From positions 533,348-597,347 of the forward strand of contig NZ_FNFO01000003.1 in NCBI RefSeq assembly GCF_900100765.1: DNA of 64,000 nt, written 5' to 3'. The notes under the pieces were generated by a model. It was not told where the DNA came from and ran no database searches. It saw nothing but the letters and a program-made list of their open reading frames with translations. The position numbers and the translations under genes are program-made. The stretch is from Catalinimonas alkaloidigena (lineage in GTDB: Bacteria; Bacteroidota; Bacteroidia; Cytophagales; Flexibacteraceae). Position 1 is the stretch's first letter; every line of letters starts with the position of its first letter. Positions 42,667-51,657 of this stretch are shown here, in pieces.

Positions 42667-43073
42667 ATGACACAATAACTTTTTTGTTAATTTAATATTA
42701 AAGGAGGTTATTTTTTAAAATTAGTAAAAATTAGCACTAAAATCACACGCACTTTATCAATCCTGAATCATATTTTGGCCTTCATTACCATCCGAGTGAA
42801 TTCGCCTACACAAATCCAATGTAACTTTTGGTCAGCAAAGTGGTGCTTTGTGCAAAAGAGATGTACCAAATTGATGGCGCTTCAATCTCAAAAAGCCGTT
42901 TTTTGGACAATAGGCTCACATTAGCAAATACAAGCGTTTGTATTTGCTAAAGCAAGTATGCAATTTTCAGGGTCGATCCCTTCAGGTTTTTCTGCGCTCA
43001 GGGCTCATACAGAACTTTCTTCGGTCAGAAAAGTGCCTCACTGAAGATCACACAGGTTTCTGCATCTTTGCTT
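42667..43073. other. Intergenic region with a perfect 13-bp inverted repeat
   Basis: This AT-rich stretch separates the exported protein from the MpaA-like gene. TTAGCAAATACAA (42921-42933) and TTGTATTTGCTAA (42938-42950) form a perfect 13-bp stem around GCGT. No T-tract follows, so it is not a typical terminator. No ORF is credible here. Confidence 0.6.
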
Positions 43074-43787
43074 ATGGATTCTACTCAACCTTTACGCCCT
43101 CAATCTGAGCGAGGTACGTTCGACCTAATCCCCGAGACGTATGGACGTAGTGTAGCGGGCACCGCATTAGAAGTTTTTCTACCGCCCCAGAAGCCTATTC
43201 AGTACCTGTTGCTGGCGGCCCACCACGGGGACGAGCCCGAAACCACCGTTTTGTTGTCTACTGCGCTCCGGTCCATTCTGCCAGCGCAACTGGCCAGTGC
43301 GGTTGTGCTGGCGGTCAACCCTGATGCCTTAGCCCGGGGCACGCGTGGTAACCTGAACGGCGTTGATCTGAACCGCAACTTCCCTACGAAAGACTGGTCG
43401 CCGGCACCAGTACACCATCGCTGGCACCAGGACAGCGATCCGCGGGCAGTGGCCCTTAGCCCGGGGTCGGCGCCTCTGTCCGAACCAGAAAACCAAGCGT
43501 TAGTAGCGCTGGTGAAGCGCCTTCAACCGAAAATGATCGTTACGTTTCATGCTCCACTGGCCTGCGTCGACGATCCGGCCGATACGCCTCTCGGGCGATT
43601 GCTGTCGGACATGACCGGGCTACCGCACGTAGCCGATGTGGGCTATGCCACGCCAGGCTCGTTTGGCACGTGGGCACAGGAACAAGGCCAGCCCCTTATT
43701 ACGTTTGAACTGGGCCATGAGTCGATTCGCGACCAACGCACTCGGCTGGAGCCTGCGGTGTTGGCGTTGTTGCGCGGTGAAATCTGA
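43074..43787 (+). CDS. MpaA-like murein peptide amidase / M14 carboxypeptidase
   Basis: The 237 residues start at MDSTQPLRPQ (a start 6 bases upstream is open). M14 zinc ligands are His and Glu of AAHHGDEPE and a downstream His in VTFHAPL; LNGVDLNRNFP is the substrate-binding Asn-Arg motif, and ITFELGHE holds the catalytic Glu. The compact size and GSFGTWAQE segment resemble MpaA, which removes meso-diaminopimelate from murein tripeptide during cell-wall recycling. No signal peptide is visible, so it acts in the cytoplasm. It is followed at 39 bp by rarA. Confidence 0.85.
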   Translation: MDSTQPLRPQSERGTFDLIPETYGRSVAGTALEVFLPPQKPIQYLLLAAHHGDEPETTVLLSTALRSILPAQLASAVVLAVNPDALARGTRGNLNGVDLNRNFPTKDWSPAPVHHRWHQDSDPRAVALSPGSAPLSEPENQALVALVKRLQPKMIVTFHAPLACVDDPADTPLGRLLSDMTGLPHVADVGYATPGSFGTWAQEQGQPLITFELGHESIRDQRTRLEPAVLALLRGEI

Positions 43788-43826
43788 CGCTTACGCTTCG
43801 CTGCATTTTCCTTACTTCTTACCGCT

Positions 43827-45101
43827 ATGTTTGATATTCCCGTTCCTCCGCTGGCCGAGCGAATGCGTCCCCATTCGCTCGCCGATTACTTAGGCCAACA
43901 GCACCTGCTCAGTCCCACCGCCCCCTTGCGACGGATGATTGAAGCGGGCAGCCCGCCTTCTATGATTTTGTGGGGACCGCCTGGCGTGGGAAAAACTACG
44001 CTGGCGAACGTCATTGCCCATTCGGCCAAAATGCCGTTCCAAACCCTGAGTGCCATCAGCGCGGGTGTGAAAGAAGTCCGAGAAGTGATTGCGCAGGCAC
44101 GAGGGCGAAAAATCATGTTGTTCATTGACGAGATTCACCGCTTCAATAAAGCGCAGCAAGATGCACTGTTGGGTGCCGTGGAGAAGGGTGCGATTACCCT
44201 AATCGGCGCTACGACCGAAAACCCTTCGTTCGAAGTAAATTCAGCGTTGCTCTCTCGCTGTCAGGTCTTTACCCTCAAGCCGCTTTCGTCTGAGGATCTT
44301 ACCGCGCTGGTGACCCGTGCGCTGCAAGAAGACGAAGTGCTGAAGGAAAAATCGGTTGAGTTGCGCGAGACCGAAGCCCTGTTCCGCTTGTCGGGTGGCG
44401 ACGCACGCAAGCTGTTGAACTTGCTGGAACAATCGGTCGAGGCGGCCGACTTGCAAGGGGAGAAGTACATTATCGACGATGCACTGGTGATGCAGGTCGG
44501 TCAGCGCAAAACGGTGATGTACGACAAAACCGGAGAACAGCACTACGACATCGTTTCCGCGTTCATCAAATCGATTCGGGGGAGCGATCCCAACGCCGCG
44601 CTGTACTATATGGCACGGATGATCGAAGGCGGCGAAGACGTCAAGTTCATCGCCCGCCGTCTGCTCATTCTGGCGTCGGAAGACATCGGTAACGCCAATC
44701 CTACCGCCATGATTCTGGCGAACAACTGTTTTCAGGCGGTTAACGTCATTGGCTACCCGGAAGCGGAAATCATTTTGTCACAAACAGCCATCTATCTCGC
44801 CACCTCTCCCAAGAGCAACGCTTCGTACGTGGCCATCAAACAGGCGCGGCAGTTGGTGCAGCAAACGGGCGATGCTCCGGTGCCGCTGGCGCTTCGCAAC
44901 GCGCAAACCAAACTGATGAAAAAAGAGGGCTATGGCGTCGGCTACAAGTACTCGCACGACTACAACGGAAATTTTGCTGAGCAAGAGTTTCTGCCCGACA
45001 CGCTGGTGGGCACTAAACTGTATGACCCCGGAAACAATCCACGCGAGAACGAAATGCGCACGCGCCTGAGAGCGATGTGGAAAGAGAAATACGGCTACTG
45101 A
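43827..45101 (+). CDS. rarA: Replication-associated recombination protein A (RarA/MgsA)
   Basis: This 424-residue AAA+ ATPase of clamp-loader type has Walker [10 protein letters not shown] (near residues 50-58), Walker [12 protein letters not shown], sensor 1 [19 protein letters not shown] and the C-terminal tetramerisation domain ([11 protein letters not shown]-type segment here reads [20 protein letters not shown]). It acts at stalled forks. N-terminal [20 protein letters not shown] is typical. It probably shares a transcript with the MpaA-like gene and ends at a terminator. Confidence 0.95.
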   Translation: MFDIPVPPLAERMRPHSLADYLGQQHLLSPTAPLRRMIEAGSPPSMILWGPPGVGKTTLANVIAHSAKMPFQTLSAISAGVKEVREVIAQARGRKIMLFIDEIHRFNKAQQDALLGAVEKGAITLIGATTENPSFEVNSALLSRCQVFTLKPLSSEDLTALVTRALQEDEVLKEKSVELRETEALFRLSGGDARKLLNLLEQSVEAADLQGEKYIIDDALVMQVGQRKTVMYDKTGEQHYDIVSAFIKSIRGSDPNAALYYMARMIEGGEDVKFIARRLLILASEDIGNANPTAMILANNCFQAVNVIGYPEAEIILSQTAIYLATSPKSNASYVAIKQARQLVQQTGDAPVPLALRNAQTKLMKKEGYGVGYKYSHDYNGNFAEQEFLPDTLVGTKLYDPGNNPRENEMRTRLRAMWKEKYGY

Positions 45102-45132
45102 TACGCGACGCCTGCGTACGGAATGATAAAAC

Positions 45133-45166
45133 AAAACGCCCTTCCGACAAGCGAAAGGGCGTTTTT
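45133..45166. terminator. Bidirectional terminator
   Basis: CGCCCTT (45137-45143) and AAGGGCG (45155-45161) pair, flanked by A and T runs. It lies between rarA and a converging lipoprotein gene. Confidence 0.85.
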
Positions 45167-45188
45167 AGTTTCGTACTGATTGCTCAGT

Positions 45189-45515
45189 TTATTTCGTAGC
45201 GGCTTGCGTCGAATCCATGCCGGCTCCGGCTTCATCGACAGGCACGCCTGACTCGTAATATTCGTATTGATCGGCGAAAAGCTTATGACGTGCCGCATCG
45301 GCATTTTCGGCCAAATTCGGATCGGCCTCGTACGAAAGCTTCGCCTGGCGTGGCGGTCCATCGGGTTCCCCGTAGACACGCGGCCGACTGGCCATTTCTT
45401 CTTGGGTGAGGTCTTTAGGATGATTGTAGCGATCGCACGAACCCAACAGAAGCGGTGCACTCAACAGCATCGCAAAGAAAAGACGTCCGCGAAAAGAAAA
45501 ATCAGATAACTTCAT
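45189..45515 (-). CDS. Small lipoprotein, 108 residues
   Basis: The start is at MKLSDFSFRG, where the lipoprotein leader begins (LFFAMLLSAPLLLGSC, Cys near residue 28). The mature part is hydrophilic and rich in Pro, Asp, Glu and Tyr (KDLTQEEMASRPRVYGEP, ADQYEYYESGVP) and ends DSTQAATK. No domain is recognised. A textbook promoter lies 22 bases upstream, and the longer open frame upstream runs through it, which confirms the start. Function unknown. Confidence 0.82.
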   Translation of the reverse strand: MKLSDFSFRGRLFFAMLLSAPLLLGSCDRYNHPKDLTQEEMASRPRVYGEPDGPPRQAKLSYEADPNLAENADAARHKLFADQYEYYESGVPVDEAGAGMDSTQAATK

Positions 45516-45536
45516 GTGCCTTTGTTTACAGCCCCG

Positions 45537-45567
45537 CAAATATAAAGCTGGCCCGGGCTTTTCCAAA
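45537..45567 (-). promoter_or_regulatory. Consensus Bacteroidota promoter of the lipoprotein gene
   Basis: On the minus strand TTTG (45564-45567), 19 bases, then TATATTTG (45537-45544): a perfect match to TTTG-N19-TAnnTTTG. Initiation would be near 45530, giving a leader of about 15 bases. Confidence 0.8.
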
Positions 45568-45611
45568 GCAAATTTCCGATCCCTTCTGTAAGGATCTGCG
45601 TAAATTTCTCC

Positions 45612-46652
45612 ATGAGTCAGGTAACTTCTATTGCTACACGGAAACGCCGGTTGATGATTTTGTCGTTCGGAATCAGTCTCCTGCTCATGGGCATCAAGTT
45701 TCTGGCGTATCATCTGACGCAATCGCAAGCGGTACTGACCGATGCGCTCGAATCAATCATCAACGTTATGGCCAGCGGTTTTGCGTTCTATAGCGTTTCG
45801 CTGGCAGCGCAGCCCAAAGACCAGAATCACCCCTACGGACACGGCAAAATCGAGTTCTTTTCGGCCGGATTTGAAGGCGCGCTCATCATTGCTGCCGGAA
45901 TTTTTATGTTGGTGCAGGGCATCCAGCACCTGCAAGCGCCCCCGGAGTTACAGGCGTTGCCCGTAGGCTCCGGCCTGTTGGCGTTTGCTACCCTGGCCAA
46001 CGCGGTGCTAGGCTACTGGCTGGTGCGTGAAGGAAAGCAAATGGGATCGCCGACCGTTTCGGCCGACGGACGTCACTTGCTGGTCGACAGCCTGAGCAGC
46101 GTGGTGCTGTTGGTAGGGCTGGGCGCCATTCTGTGGACAGGCTGGTACTGGCTCGATCAGGTCTTTACTTTTCTGTTGTTGGGTGTAATTTTCTACAACG
46201 GTTACCGCCTGGTGCGCGAATCGGTCGCCGGGCTGATGGACGAGGCCGACGATACTACGCTGCAACAACTACGAGACGCCTTACAGGCCGCACGACGTTC
46301 GACCTGGATTGATGTTCATAACATGCGCGTTCAGAAATACGGTGCTGATTTGCACATCGACTGCCACCTGACACTGCCGTATTACCTCGATTTAAAAACG
46401 GCCCACGACGAAGGGAAACGGTTTGAGGAAGTATTGATTGGGGCCTCTTCCCACCGCGTGGAAGTTTTTGTCCATTCCGATCCTTGTGTCTACCAATGCT
46501 GCCCTTACTGTCACGTAAAAAACTGCGCCGTCAGGAAACATCCCCAAACGGTAGACATTCCCTGGACCATCGAGAATCTTTATCGCAATGAGAAACATTT
46601 TTCGGAGATGGATGCTCCGGTTGCTTACGTCCGCGACGATGTAACCCGCTGA
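45612..46652 (+). CDS. Cation diffusion facilitator transporter with C-terminal cysteine cluster
   Basis: The 346 residues have six membrane helices followed by a cytoplasmic domain. The metal site motifs read LTDALESIINV in TM2 (the second Asp of the usual DxxxD is replaced by Ser) and GRHLLVDSLSSVV in TM5 (HxxxD). HPYGHGKIEFFSA is the conserved loop. The C-terminal domain continues into PCVYQCCPYCHVKNCAVRK, with five Cys in about 15 residues, a possible extra metal site. It should export Zn, Fe, Co or similar ions by proton antiport. The altered first-site residue may change selectivity. Confidence 0.92.
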   Translation: MSQVTSIATRKRRLMILSFGISLLLMGIKFLAYHLTQSQAVLTDALESIINVMASGFAFYSVSLAAQPKDQNHPYGHGKIEFFSAGFEGALIIAAGIFMLVQGIQHLQAPPELQALPVGSGLLAFATLANAVLGYWLVREGKQMGSPTVSADGRHLLVDSLSSVVLLVGLGAILWTGWYWLDQVFTFLLLGVIFYNGYRLVRESVAGLMDEADDTTLQQLRDALQAARRSTWIDVHNMRVQKYGADLHIDCHLTLPYYLDLKTAHDEGKRFEEVLIGASSHRVEVFVHSDPCVYQCCPYCHVKNCAVRKHPQTVDIPWTIENLYRNEKHFSEMDAPVAYVRDDVTR

Positions 46653-46708
46653 CAGCTCCTTCCCGTTTATAGTGGAGACAAACCAATGAGCCATATAAAC
46701 AGGAACCC

Positions 46709-46966
46709 ATGTTTAAACACTTTATAGCGGCAGGAGCACTGGCCCTTGTGGTGTGCAGTTGCAACCCCGAAAAGACCCAGGGCGGTAATGTCCCCGCCGG
46801 CGAAAACCCCGATCAGATTGTAGGCGATCAGACCGATGACCGCATGACCGGCCCCGATCCGGCCACGGTAGAGGTGGATGTAGACAGTGGTGACGTCACC
46901 GGGCCGAACGCGGGCATCAACGTGACCCCCGCCGACACCACCCCGGATACAACAGGAGGGATGTAA
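46709..46966 (+). CDS. Small lipoprotein, 85 residues
   Basis: The leader (FKHFIAAGALALVVCSC) contains a lipobox-like VVCSC, with Cys16 or Cys18 as the lipidated residue. The mature part is acidic and rich in Asp, Thr, Pro and Gly (VEVDVDSGDVTGPNAGINVT) and probably disordered. It lies 56 bp after the CDF gene on the same strand, and a strong terminator follows. Function unknown. Confidence 0.8.
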   Translation: MFKHFIAAGALALVVCSCNPEKTQGGNVPAGENPDQIVGDQTDDRMTGPDPATVEVDVDSGDVTGPNAGINVTPADTTPDTTGGM

Positions 46967-46970
46967 AACC

Positions 46971-47003
46971 AAAAGAGCCCACGGAAATCCGTGGGCTCTT
47001 TTT
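46971..47003. terminator. Bidirectional terminator
   Basis: GAGCCCACGGA (46975-46985) and TCCGTGGGCTC (46988-46998) form a perfect stem with A and T runs on the two sides. It serves the lipoprotein gene and recA. Confidence 0.93.
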
Positions 47004-47024
47004 ATTGTGTTATGAAGAAGAGGC

Positions 47025-48089
47025 TTACTCCTCCTCTACGTCGTTGATCGAAGCCAGTACATCGTCTTCAGGCTCCAAGAAGCCATCGCCCGTCAACTCG
47101 CTCACTTTGTTACGAATTTTCGTTTCGATTTCTTCCATCAGTTCCGGATTGTCGAGCAACGTGCGTTTGGCCGCATCACGTCCTTGCGCCAGTTTGCTGT
47201 CGCCATACGAGAACCAGGAGCCGGACTTTTTGATGATTTCCATCTCTACGCCCAGGTCAATGATTTCCCCGACTTTCGAGATGCCTTCACCATACATGAT
47301 GTCGAACTCAACCACTTTGAAAGGAGGTGCTACTTTGTTTTTCACCACCTTCACGCGCGTCCGGTTTCCCGTAATGTTGTCGGCGCTTTCTTTGATCGCA
47401 CCGATGCGACGGATGTCCAGACGGACAGAAGCGTAGAATTTAAGGGCGTTACCACCGGTCGTTGTTTCCGGATTGCCAAACATCACGCCGATCTTTTCAC
47501 GCAGCTGGTTGATGAACACACAAGAACAACCCGTTTTGTTGATCGCACCGGTCAGCTTCCGCAGCGCCTGCGACATCAGACGGGCCTGCAAACCCATTTT
47601 GCTTTCGCCCATCTCGCCTTCCAGTTCACCTTTTGGCACCAGTGCCGCTACGGAGTCAACGACCACGATGTCGATCGCACCGGAACGGATCAGGTGTTCC
47701 GTGATTTCCAGCGCCTGTTCACCGTTGTCGGGTTGCGAGATCAACAGGTTTTCGGTATCGATTCCCAGTTTGCGGGCATAGGTTTTGTCAAAAGCATGTT
47801 CGGCGTCGACAAATGCCGCGATGCCGCCTTTCTTTTGAGCTTCGGCAATGCAGTGCATTGTCAAAGTGGTTTTACCCGACGATTCCGGGCCATAAATTTC
47901 GGTGATCCTGCCGCGGGGAATACCACCAATGCCCAGTGCGATATCCAACCCCAGCGAACCAGTCGAAATAGCGGGCACATCGACGACGCGCTCGTCGCTG
48001 AGTTTCATGATGGTACCCTTCCCGTAAATCTTGTCTATTCTCTCCATGGTGAGTTGGAGAGCCTTCATTTTTTCAGGATCATTTGCCAT
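47025..48089 (-). CDS. recA: Recombinase RecA
   Basis: This 354-residue recombinase has Walker [10 protein letters not shown] (67-75), Walker [15 protein letters not shown], loop L1 near [20 protein letters not shown], loop L2 near [20 protein letters not shown], and an acidic C-terminal tail ([16 protein letters not shown]). It catalyses strand exchange and LexA-type self-cleavage. No clear SOS box was recognised upstream. Upstream on the same strand lies the basic disordered protein and dnaG. Confidence 0.98.
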   Translation of the reverse strand: MANDPEKMKALQLTMERIDKIYGKGTIMKLSDERVVDVPAISTGSLGLDIALGIGGIPRGRITEIYGPESSGKTTLTMHCIAEAQKKGGIAAFVDAEHAFDKTYARKLGIDTENLLISQPDNGEQALEITEHLIRSGAIDIVVVDSVAALVPKGELEGEMGESKMGLQARLMSQALRKLTGAINKTGCSCVFINQLREKIGVMFGNPETTTGGNALKFYASVRLDIRRIGAIKESADNITGNRTRVKVVKNKVAPPFKVVEFDIMYGEGISKVGEIIDLGVEMEIIKKSGSWFSYGDSKLAQGRDAAKRTLLDNPELMEEIETKIRNKVSELTGDGFLEPEDDVLASINDVEEE

Positions 48090-48226
48090 GCTGTAAGCTT
48101 TGATTTTTGTTTAAAATTACGAAAAAGCTGACAGGTATTCAACAGGAAAAAACGGCTTCTAGTGCCGTTCTTTCGCATAAAAAACAGGTTTTTTTGGGCT
48201 TTTTTCGCAACCGCTTCCAGGCAGGT

Positions 48227-49132
48227 TTATTCGGCCGGAGCGGGGGGCGCTGGCGGGGGAGGAGTCTCGCTTTTGGGCGGGGCGGGTGCCTCTTTTGTCT
48301 CCTTGTTATCAGGCTGTTTGGGAGCGGGCGCAGGTTTTGGATTGGCATCTTCGCCCACACTCGGCTTCGGAGCGTCAGTAGCTTTTTTCTCTGCACTACT
48401 TACGTCGCTTTGCTCAGGGGCAGCCGCATTGCCCTCGCCCGCAGGCTTGTTGCGGTTGGCCGGTTTGCGCCGCCGCCGGGGCTTGGGTTTGGGAGCTGCG
48501 TCCGCATCGGCACCGGGGGCAGCCTGAGCCGCCGGGTTGGCCGGTTTGTCTTCCAGGTTTTCCTGAACGGTTTTAGCCTGCGTTTCGGGTTTGCTCCGTA
48601 CGGCAGGTTCCGCAGTATCGTGCGTTTTCTTGGGTCGACGACGGCGACGCGAATTCGACTTGGGCTTGCTTTCGCCGGGGGTATCGGTATCGGTAGTGCC
48701 TTGTGTCGGTGCCGTCGTAGCGCCGGCGTTGGGGTTCGGCTTTTTCTTGCGGCGTGGTTTACGAGGTTTGGTCGAAGGTCCTTTGTCGTCGCCGGTTGCG
48801 GCGGTCGCCTCTACGTTCTTATTAGGGTTAGGGCGCTTCCGTCGTTTCTTTTTGGGGCGCGGTGCCTCCGCACTATCGGTACCCGAAGCGCTCACCTCGT
48901 GCCGCGGCTTCTGCTTTTTAGACTTAGGAGTTGCTTCTTCCGCCTTTTTTTCGTTTTTCTCTTTTTTCGTAAAAAGGCCCGCCAGCTTGTCGGCCAGCTT
49001 ACTAATCATGGATTGACTGCGTTTCTTCACTTTCTTGTCAGGAATGAGATGGGTTTCGTCCACCAGCTGCCCGATTTTCGCCGAGAGGTCTTTGCTGATT
49101 TTCTTTTTATACTTTTTATCGCTTTTTGCCAT
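48227..49132 (-). CDS. Lys/Arg/Pro-rich disordered protein between dnaG and recA
   Basis: The 301 residues start at MAKSDKKYKKKISKD; a start 45 bases upstream is open. Only residues 1-65 look foldable (LSAKIGQLVDETHLIPDKKV, MISKLADKLAGLFTKKEK). The rest is disordered with four similar basic blocks: RPKKKRRKRPNPNK, KPRKPRRKKKPNPNAG, SNSRRRRRPKKT and KPRRRRKPANRNKP, separated by Ala/Thr/Glu/Pro-rich spacers; it ends in PPPPAPPAPAE. It is probably nucleic-acid binding. Opposite-strand frames across it are shadows, as this frame has the regular block pattern. Location beside dnaG and recA suggests, but does not prove, a role in DNA or RNA metabolism. Confidence 0.75.
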   Translation of the reverse strand: MAKSDKKYKKKISKDLSAKIGQLVDETHLIPDKKVKKRSQSMISKLADKLAGLFTKKEKNEKKAEEATPKSKKQKPRHEVSASGTDSAEAPRPKKKRRKRPNPNKNVEATAATGDDKGPSTKPRKPRRKKKPNPNAGATTAPTQGTTDTDTPGESKPKSNSRRRRRPKKTHDTAEPAVRSKPETQAKTVQENLEDKPANPAAQAAPGADADAAPKPKPRRRRKPANRNKPAGEGNAAAPEQSDVSSAEKKATDAPKPSVGEDANPKPAPAPKQPDNKETKEAPAPPKSETPPPPAPPAPAE

Positions 49133-49227
49133 CGTATCGGGTGGATTTCGCGGTGATTTACTGACAAACCTACTCATTTTCAGACAATCTCCCGATTGGA
49201 TTACTCCACGACCGAGGCCCCGTCTGC

Positions 49228-51204
49228 TTAGCGGATCACCACGTTTCCACGTGAAGTCGCCAGCGCGCGTTCTACTTTTTTAAGTTCGATGTGCATGCTC
49301 ATCAGTTGGAGCTCCGTGTCTACATCACCACTTTTCTGAGCTTCCAGGATTTTTTCGTTGACGTCGTGGGTCATAAACCGAATCACCGACGTTTTGTAAC
49401 GCAACACGCTCGTTTCCATCAGGTGCAGCAGCGTTTTGGGTTCTGTCTCGGACGGAATCGCAATTTTGAAGCGTTCCCACCAGCCGTCGCTGAGTTCTTC
49501 TTTCCGCACCAACAGATGAATGGCCAGTTTCTGAATCTCGCCGTCGCTGTGCTGCGTGTAGAAAGCAGCGTCGGGCACTTGCGTCTGGTTACGCAACTCG
49601 GCGTATTCCTGCCGGATTTTCTGGTGCACCGGATGGGTAAAATCGGCATCGGCCAGCATTTCGAGTAGGTGATCGCCCGCCGGGTAGCCGTCTTCGAAAA
49701 GCACGTTGCCCCACCCCATCAACAACCGCAACAGCTCGCGCTCGCCACTCTCGACTTCGTATTGCAGGGTGTTGTGCGGCGTGGATGCCTCGCGCGTTTC
49801 CGTGGGCAGAAACGACTCGGGCAGGCCACCTTCTGCCGAAGTAAATTCAGGCTGACTTTCGGCACGGTCCGATTCCTTCCGTGCCTGCTGCAAACGAATG
49901 CGGTTGCTTTCGGCCAACAGGGCGTCTTCTTCCACCTCCAGCATGTTGCTGACCTGCCGGAACAATACCGAACGTTTGATCGGATCGTGGATACGCGTAA
50001 TGCTTTCTACCATTTCCCGGATCACCTCCGCCTTCCGGAACGGGTCATGCGTGTCGGCCGCCAGCAAGGAGGCTTTGAAGGTGATGAAGTCGACGGTACT
50101 CTTCTGAAGGTACTCCTTGAACGCCGCATTTCCCACGCGGCGCAGGTAACTGTCGGGGTCGTCGCCATTGGGGAAGTTGACCACCCGCACGTTCAGACCC
50201 GCTTCCAGAATCATGTCGATCCCGCGCAGCGAAGCTTTGATCCCGGCCGGATCGCCGTCGTACAACACCGTGATATTCTGCGTGTAGCGGGAAATCAGGC
50301 GGATTTGCTCTTCGGTCAGCGACGTTCCCGACGAGGCTACCGCATTGGATACGCCCGCCTGGTGCATGGAAATGACGTCGGTATAGCCTTCCACCAGATA
50401 GCAAACGTCGTGCTGCCGGATGGCCTGCTTGGCCTGGTAGAGCCCGTACAGCACTTTGCTTTTGTTGTAAACCTCGGTTTCCGGCGAGTTCAGGTACTTG
50501 GGCTGTGCGCCGCCAGGTTTAGAAGGATCGGTACGGAGAATGCGCGCGCCGAAGGCAATGACTTTGCCCGAGACGTTATGGATCGGGAAGATGACCCGCC
50601 CGCGAAAACGGTCGTAACGCTTGTTTTCATCTTTGCGGATGGTCAGGCCAGCCTTTTCGAGCAATTCTAGCTGGTAACCTTTCTTCAGGGCCGCATCTGT
50701 AAACGCGCTCCAGGCCTCCAGACTGTAGCCGAGGTCGAATGCTTCCAGGGTCGCTTCGGTAAAACCACGCTCCCGGAAATAACTCAGCCCGATGGACCGC
50801 CCTTCCTCGTGGTTTTTCAGTGTTTCCTGGTAATAGCGCGCAGCGAATCCCAGCACGATCATCAGGCTCTCGCGTTCGTTTTGGGCCTGACGCGCCTCGT
50901 CGGTCTGCTCTTCTTCTTCGGGAATGTCGATGTGGTACTTCTTCGCCAGAAAGCGAATGGCCTCGGGGTAGGTGAGGCTCTCGATTTCCATCACGAAGCT
51001 GATGGGGTCGCCGGCTTTGCCGCATCCGAAGCACTTGTAGATGCCTTTGGCGGGCGAAACTGCGAACGAGGGCGTCTTCTCCTGATGGAAAGGACAGCAG
51101 GCAATCCAGTTGCTGCCGCGTTTCTTAAGCGAAACGAAGTCGGAAACAACTTCCAGCACGTCGGCAGTTTGCCGAACCTGTTCAATAATCGCGGGAGAAA
51201 TCAT
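49228..51204 (-). CDS. dnaG: DNA primase
   Basis: The 658 residues start at MISPAIIEQVRQ (a start 9 bases upstream is open). The CHC2 zinc-binding domain has CPFH and CFGC ligands (C37, H40, C58, C61 in this numbering). The catalytic core with Toprim motif is VCYLVEGYTDVISMHQAGV, with DGDPAGIKASLRGID. The C-terminal helicase-interacting region is helical. It makes RNA primers for replication. A 15-bp imperfect inverted repeat encloses its likely promoter. Confidence 0.97.
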   Translation of the reverse strand: MISPAIIEQVRQTADVLEVVSDFVSLKKRGSNWIACCPFHQEKTPSFAVSPAKGIYKCFGCGKAGDPISFVMEIESLTYPEAIRFLAKKYHIDIPEEEEQTDEARQAQNERESLMIVLGFAARYYQETLKNHEEGRSIGLSYFRERGFTEATLEAFDLGYSLEAWSAFTDAALKKGYQLELLEKAGLTIRKDENKRYDRFRGRVIFPIHNVSGKVIAFGARILRTDPSKPGGAQPKYLNSPETEVYNKSKVLYGLYQAKQAIRQHDVCYLVEGYTDVISMHQAGVSNAVASSGTSLTEEQIRLISRYTQNITVLYDGDPAGIKASLRGIDMILEAGLNVRVVNFPNGDDPDSYLRRVGNAAFKEYLQKSTVDFITFKASLLAADTHDPFRKAEVIREMVESITRIHDPIKRSVLFRQVSNMLEVEEDALLAESNRIRLQQARKESDRAESQPEFTSAEGGLPESFLPTETREASTPHNTLQYEVESGERELLRLLMGWGNVLFEDGYPAGDHLLEMLADADFTHPVHQKIRQEYAELRNQTQVPDAAFYTQHSDGEIQKLAIHLLVRKEELSDGWWERFKIAIPSETEPKTLLHLMETSVLRYKTSVIRFMTHDVNEKILEAQKSGDVDTELQLMSMHIELKKVERALATSRGNVVIR

Positions 51205-51206
51205 AA

Positions 51207-51262
51207 CTGCCAAAAGCCTCGAACGAAAGCAAAGATACGCGATCGCCCGAAGCTTTTGGCAG
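51207..51262 (-). promoter_or_regulatory. Inverted repeat enclosing the dnaG -7 element
   Basis: CTGCCAAAAGC plus TCG (51207-51217, 51219-51221) is mirrored by CGA plus GCTTTTGGCAG (51248-51250, 51252-51262); each arm of 15 bases has one mismatch. The 26-base spacer contains, on the minus strand, TATCTTTG (51230-51237), a consensus -7 element. The left arm ends two bases before the dnaG start codon. The layout suits a dimeric repressor or an RNA hairpin of a read-through transcript. Confidence 0.6.
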
Positions 51263-51274
51263 AGAATATCAGGA

Positions 51275-51589
51275 TCAGGCTCCGATGGCCATCGGTTCGA
51301 GAAGTGTCAGGTCGTAGCTGGTCACTTTCCCGGTTTTGCTGTCAGTTTTCAAGTGGACGCGGAACCCGTGGTACTCGCACCAGCGCCGGAAACGACGTTG
51401 AATAAAGTCGAGATCACTCATGGTTAGTGCACCCTTCTTTAAGCCGAAAATTCCATTGATTACGTCGGCACCCACGGAAGCATACCCCAGGGTTACGATA
51501 TCGTCCATCAGGTAGTGCTTGAAATCCAAGCTCGTCACGATATTGATGATGGCTGTAGGCTGTGCGGTCATGTATACGTGCTCTCTCAT
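51275..51589 (-). CDS. Small protein of unknown function
   Basis: The 104 residues contain no signal peptide or membrane segment. Notable segments are IVTSLDFKHYLMDDIVTLGY, VINGIFGLKKGALTMSDLDF, then FIQRRFRRWCEYHGFRVHLK. The pattern of alternating helix and strand suggests a small folded alpha/beta domain. The ATG at 51589 is used; a later Met (MTAQPT) is also possible. It sits 70 bp upstream of dnaG on the same strand and has its own promoter candidate. I do not recognise the family. Confidence 0.75.
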   Translation of the reverse strand: MREHVYMTAQPTAIINIVTSLDFKHYLMDDIVTLGYASVGADVINGIFGLKKGALTMSDLDFIQRRFRRWCEYHGFRVHLKTDSKTGKVTSYDLTLLEPMAIGA

Positions 51590-51625
51590 GGCATTTTCAT
51601 TTATACGTGAAAAAGTTTTGTGATG

Positions 51626-51657
51626 TAAAGATAGATTCTCGTAACAATAAATACAAG
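51626..51657 (-). promoter_or_regulatory. Probable promoter of the 104-residue protein gene
   Basis: On the minus strand CTTG (51654-51657), 20 bases, then TATCTTTA (51626-51633) approximate the Bacteroidota promoter. Initiation would be near 51618. Confidence 0.5.

Noticed and set aside
48107-49156. 349-codon Arg/Gly/Phe-rich frame opposite the basic protein
   Set aside because: The minus-strand frame shows regular Lys/Arg blocks and Pro spacers; this one is its mirror and has no starts or signals of its own.
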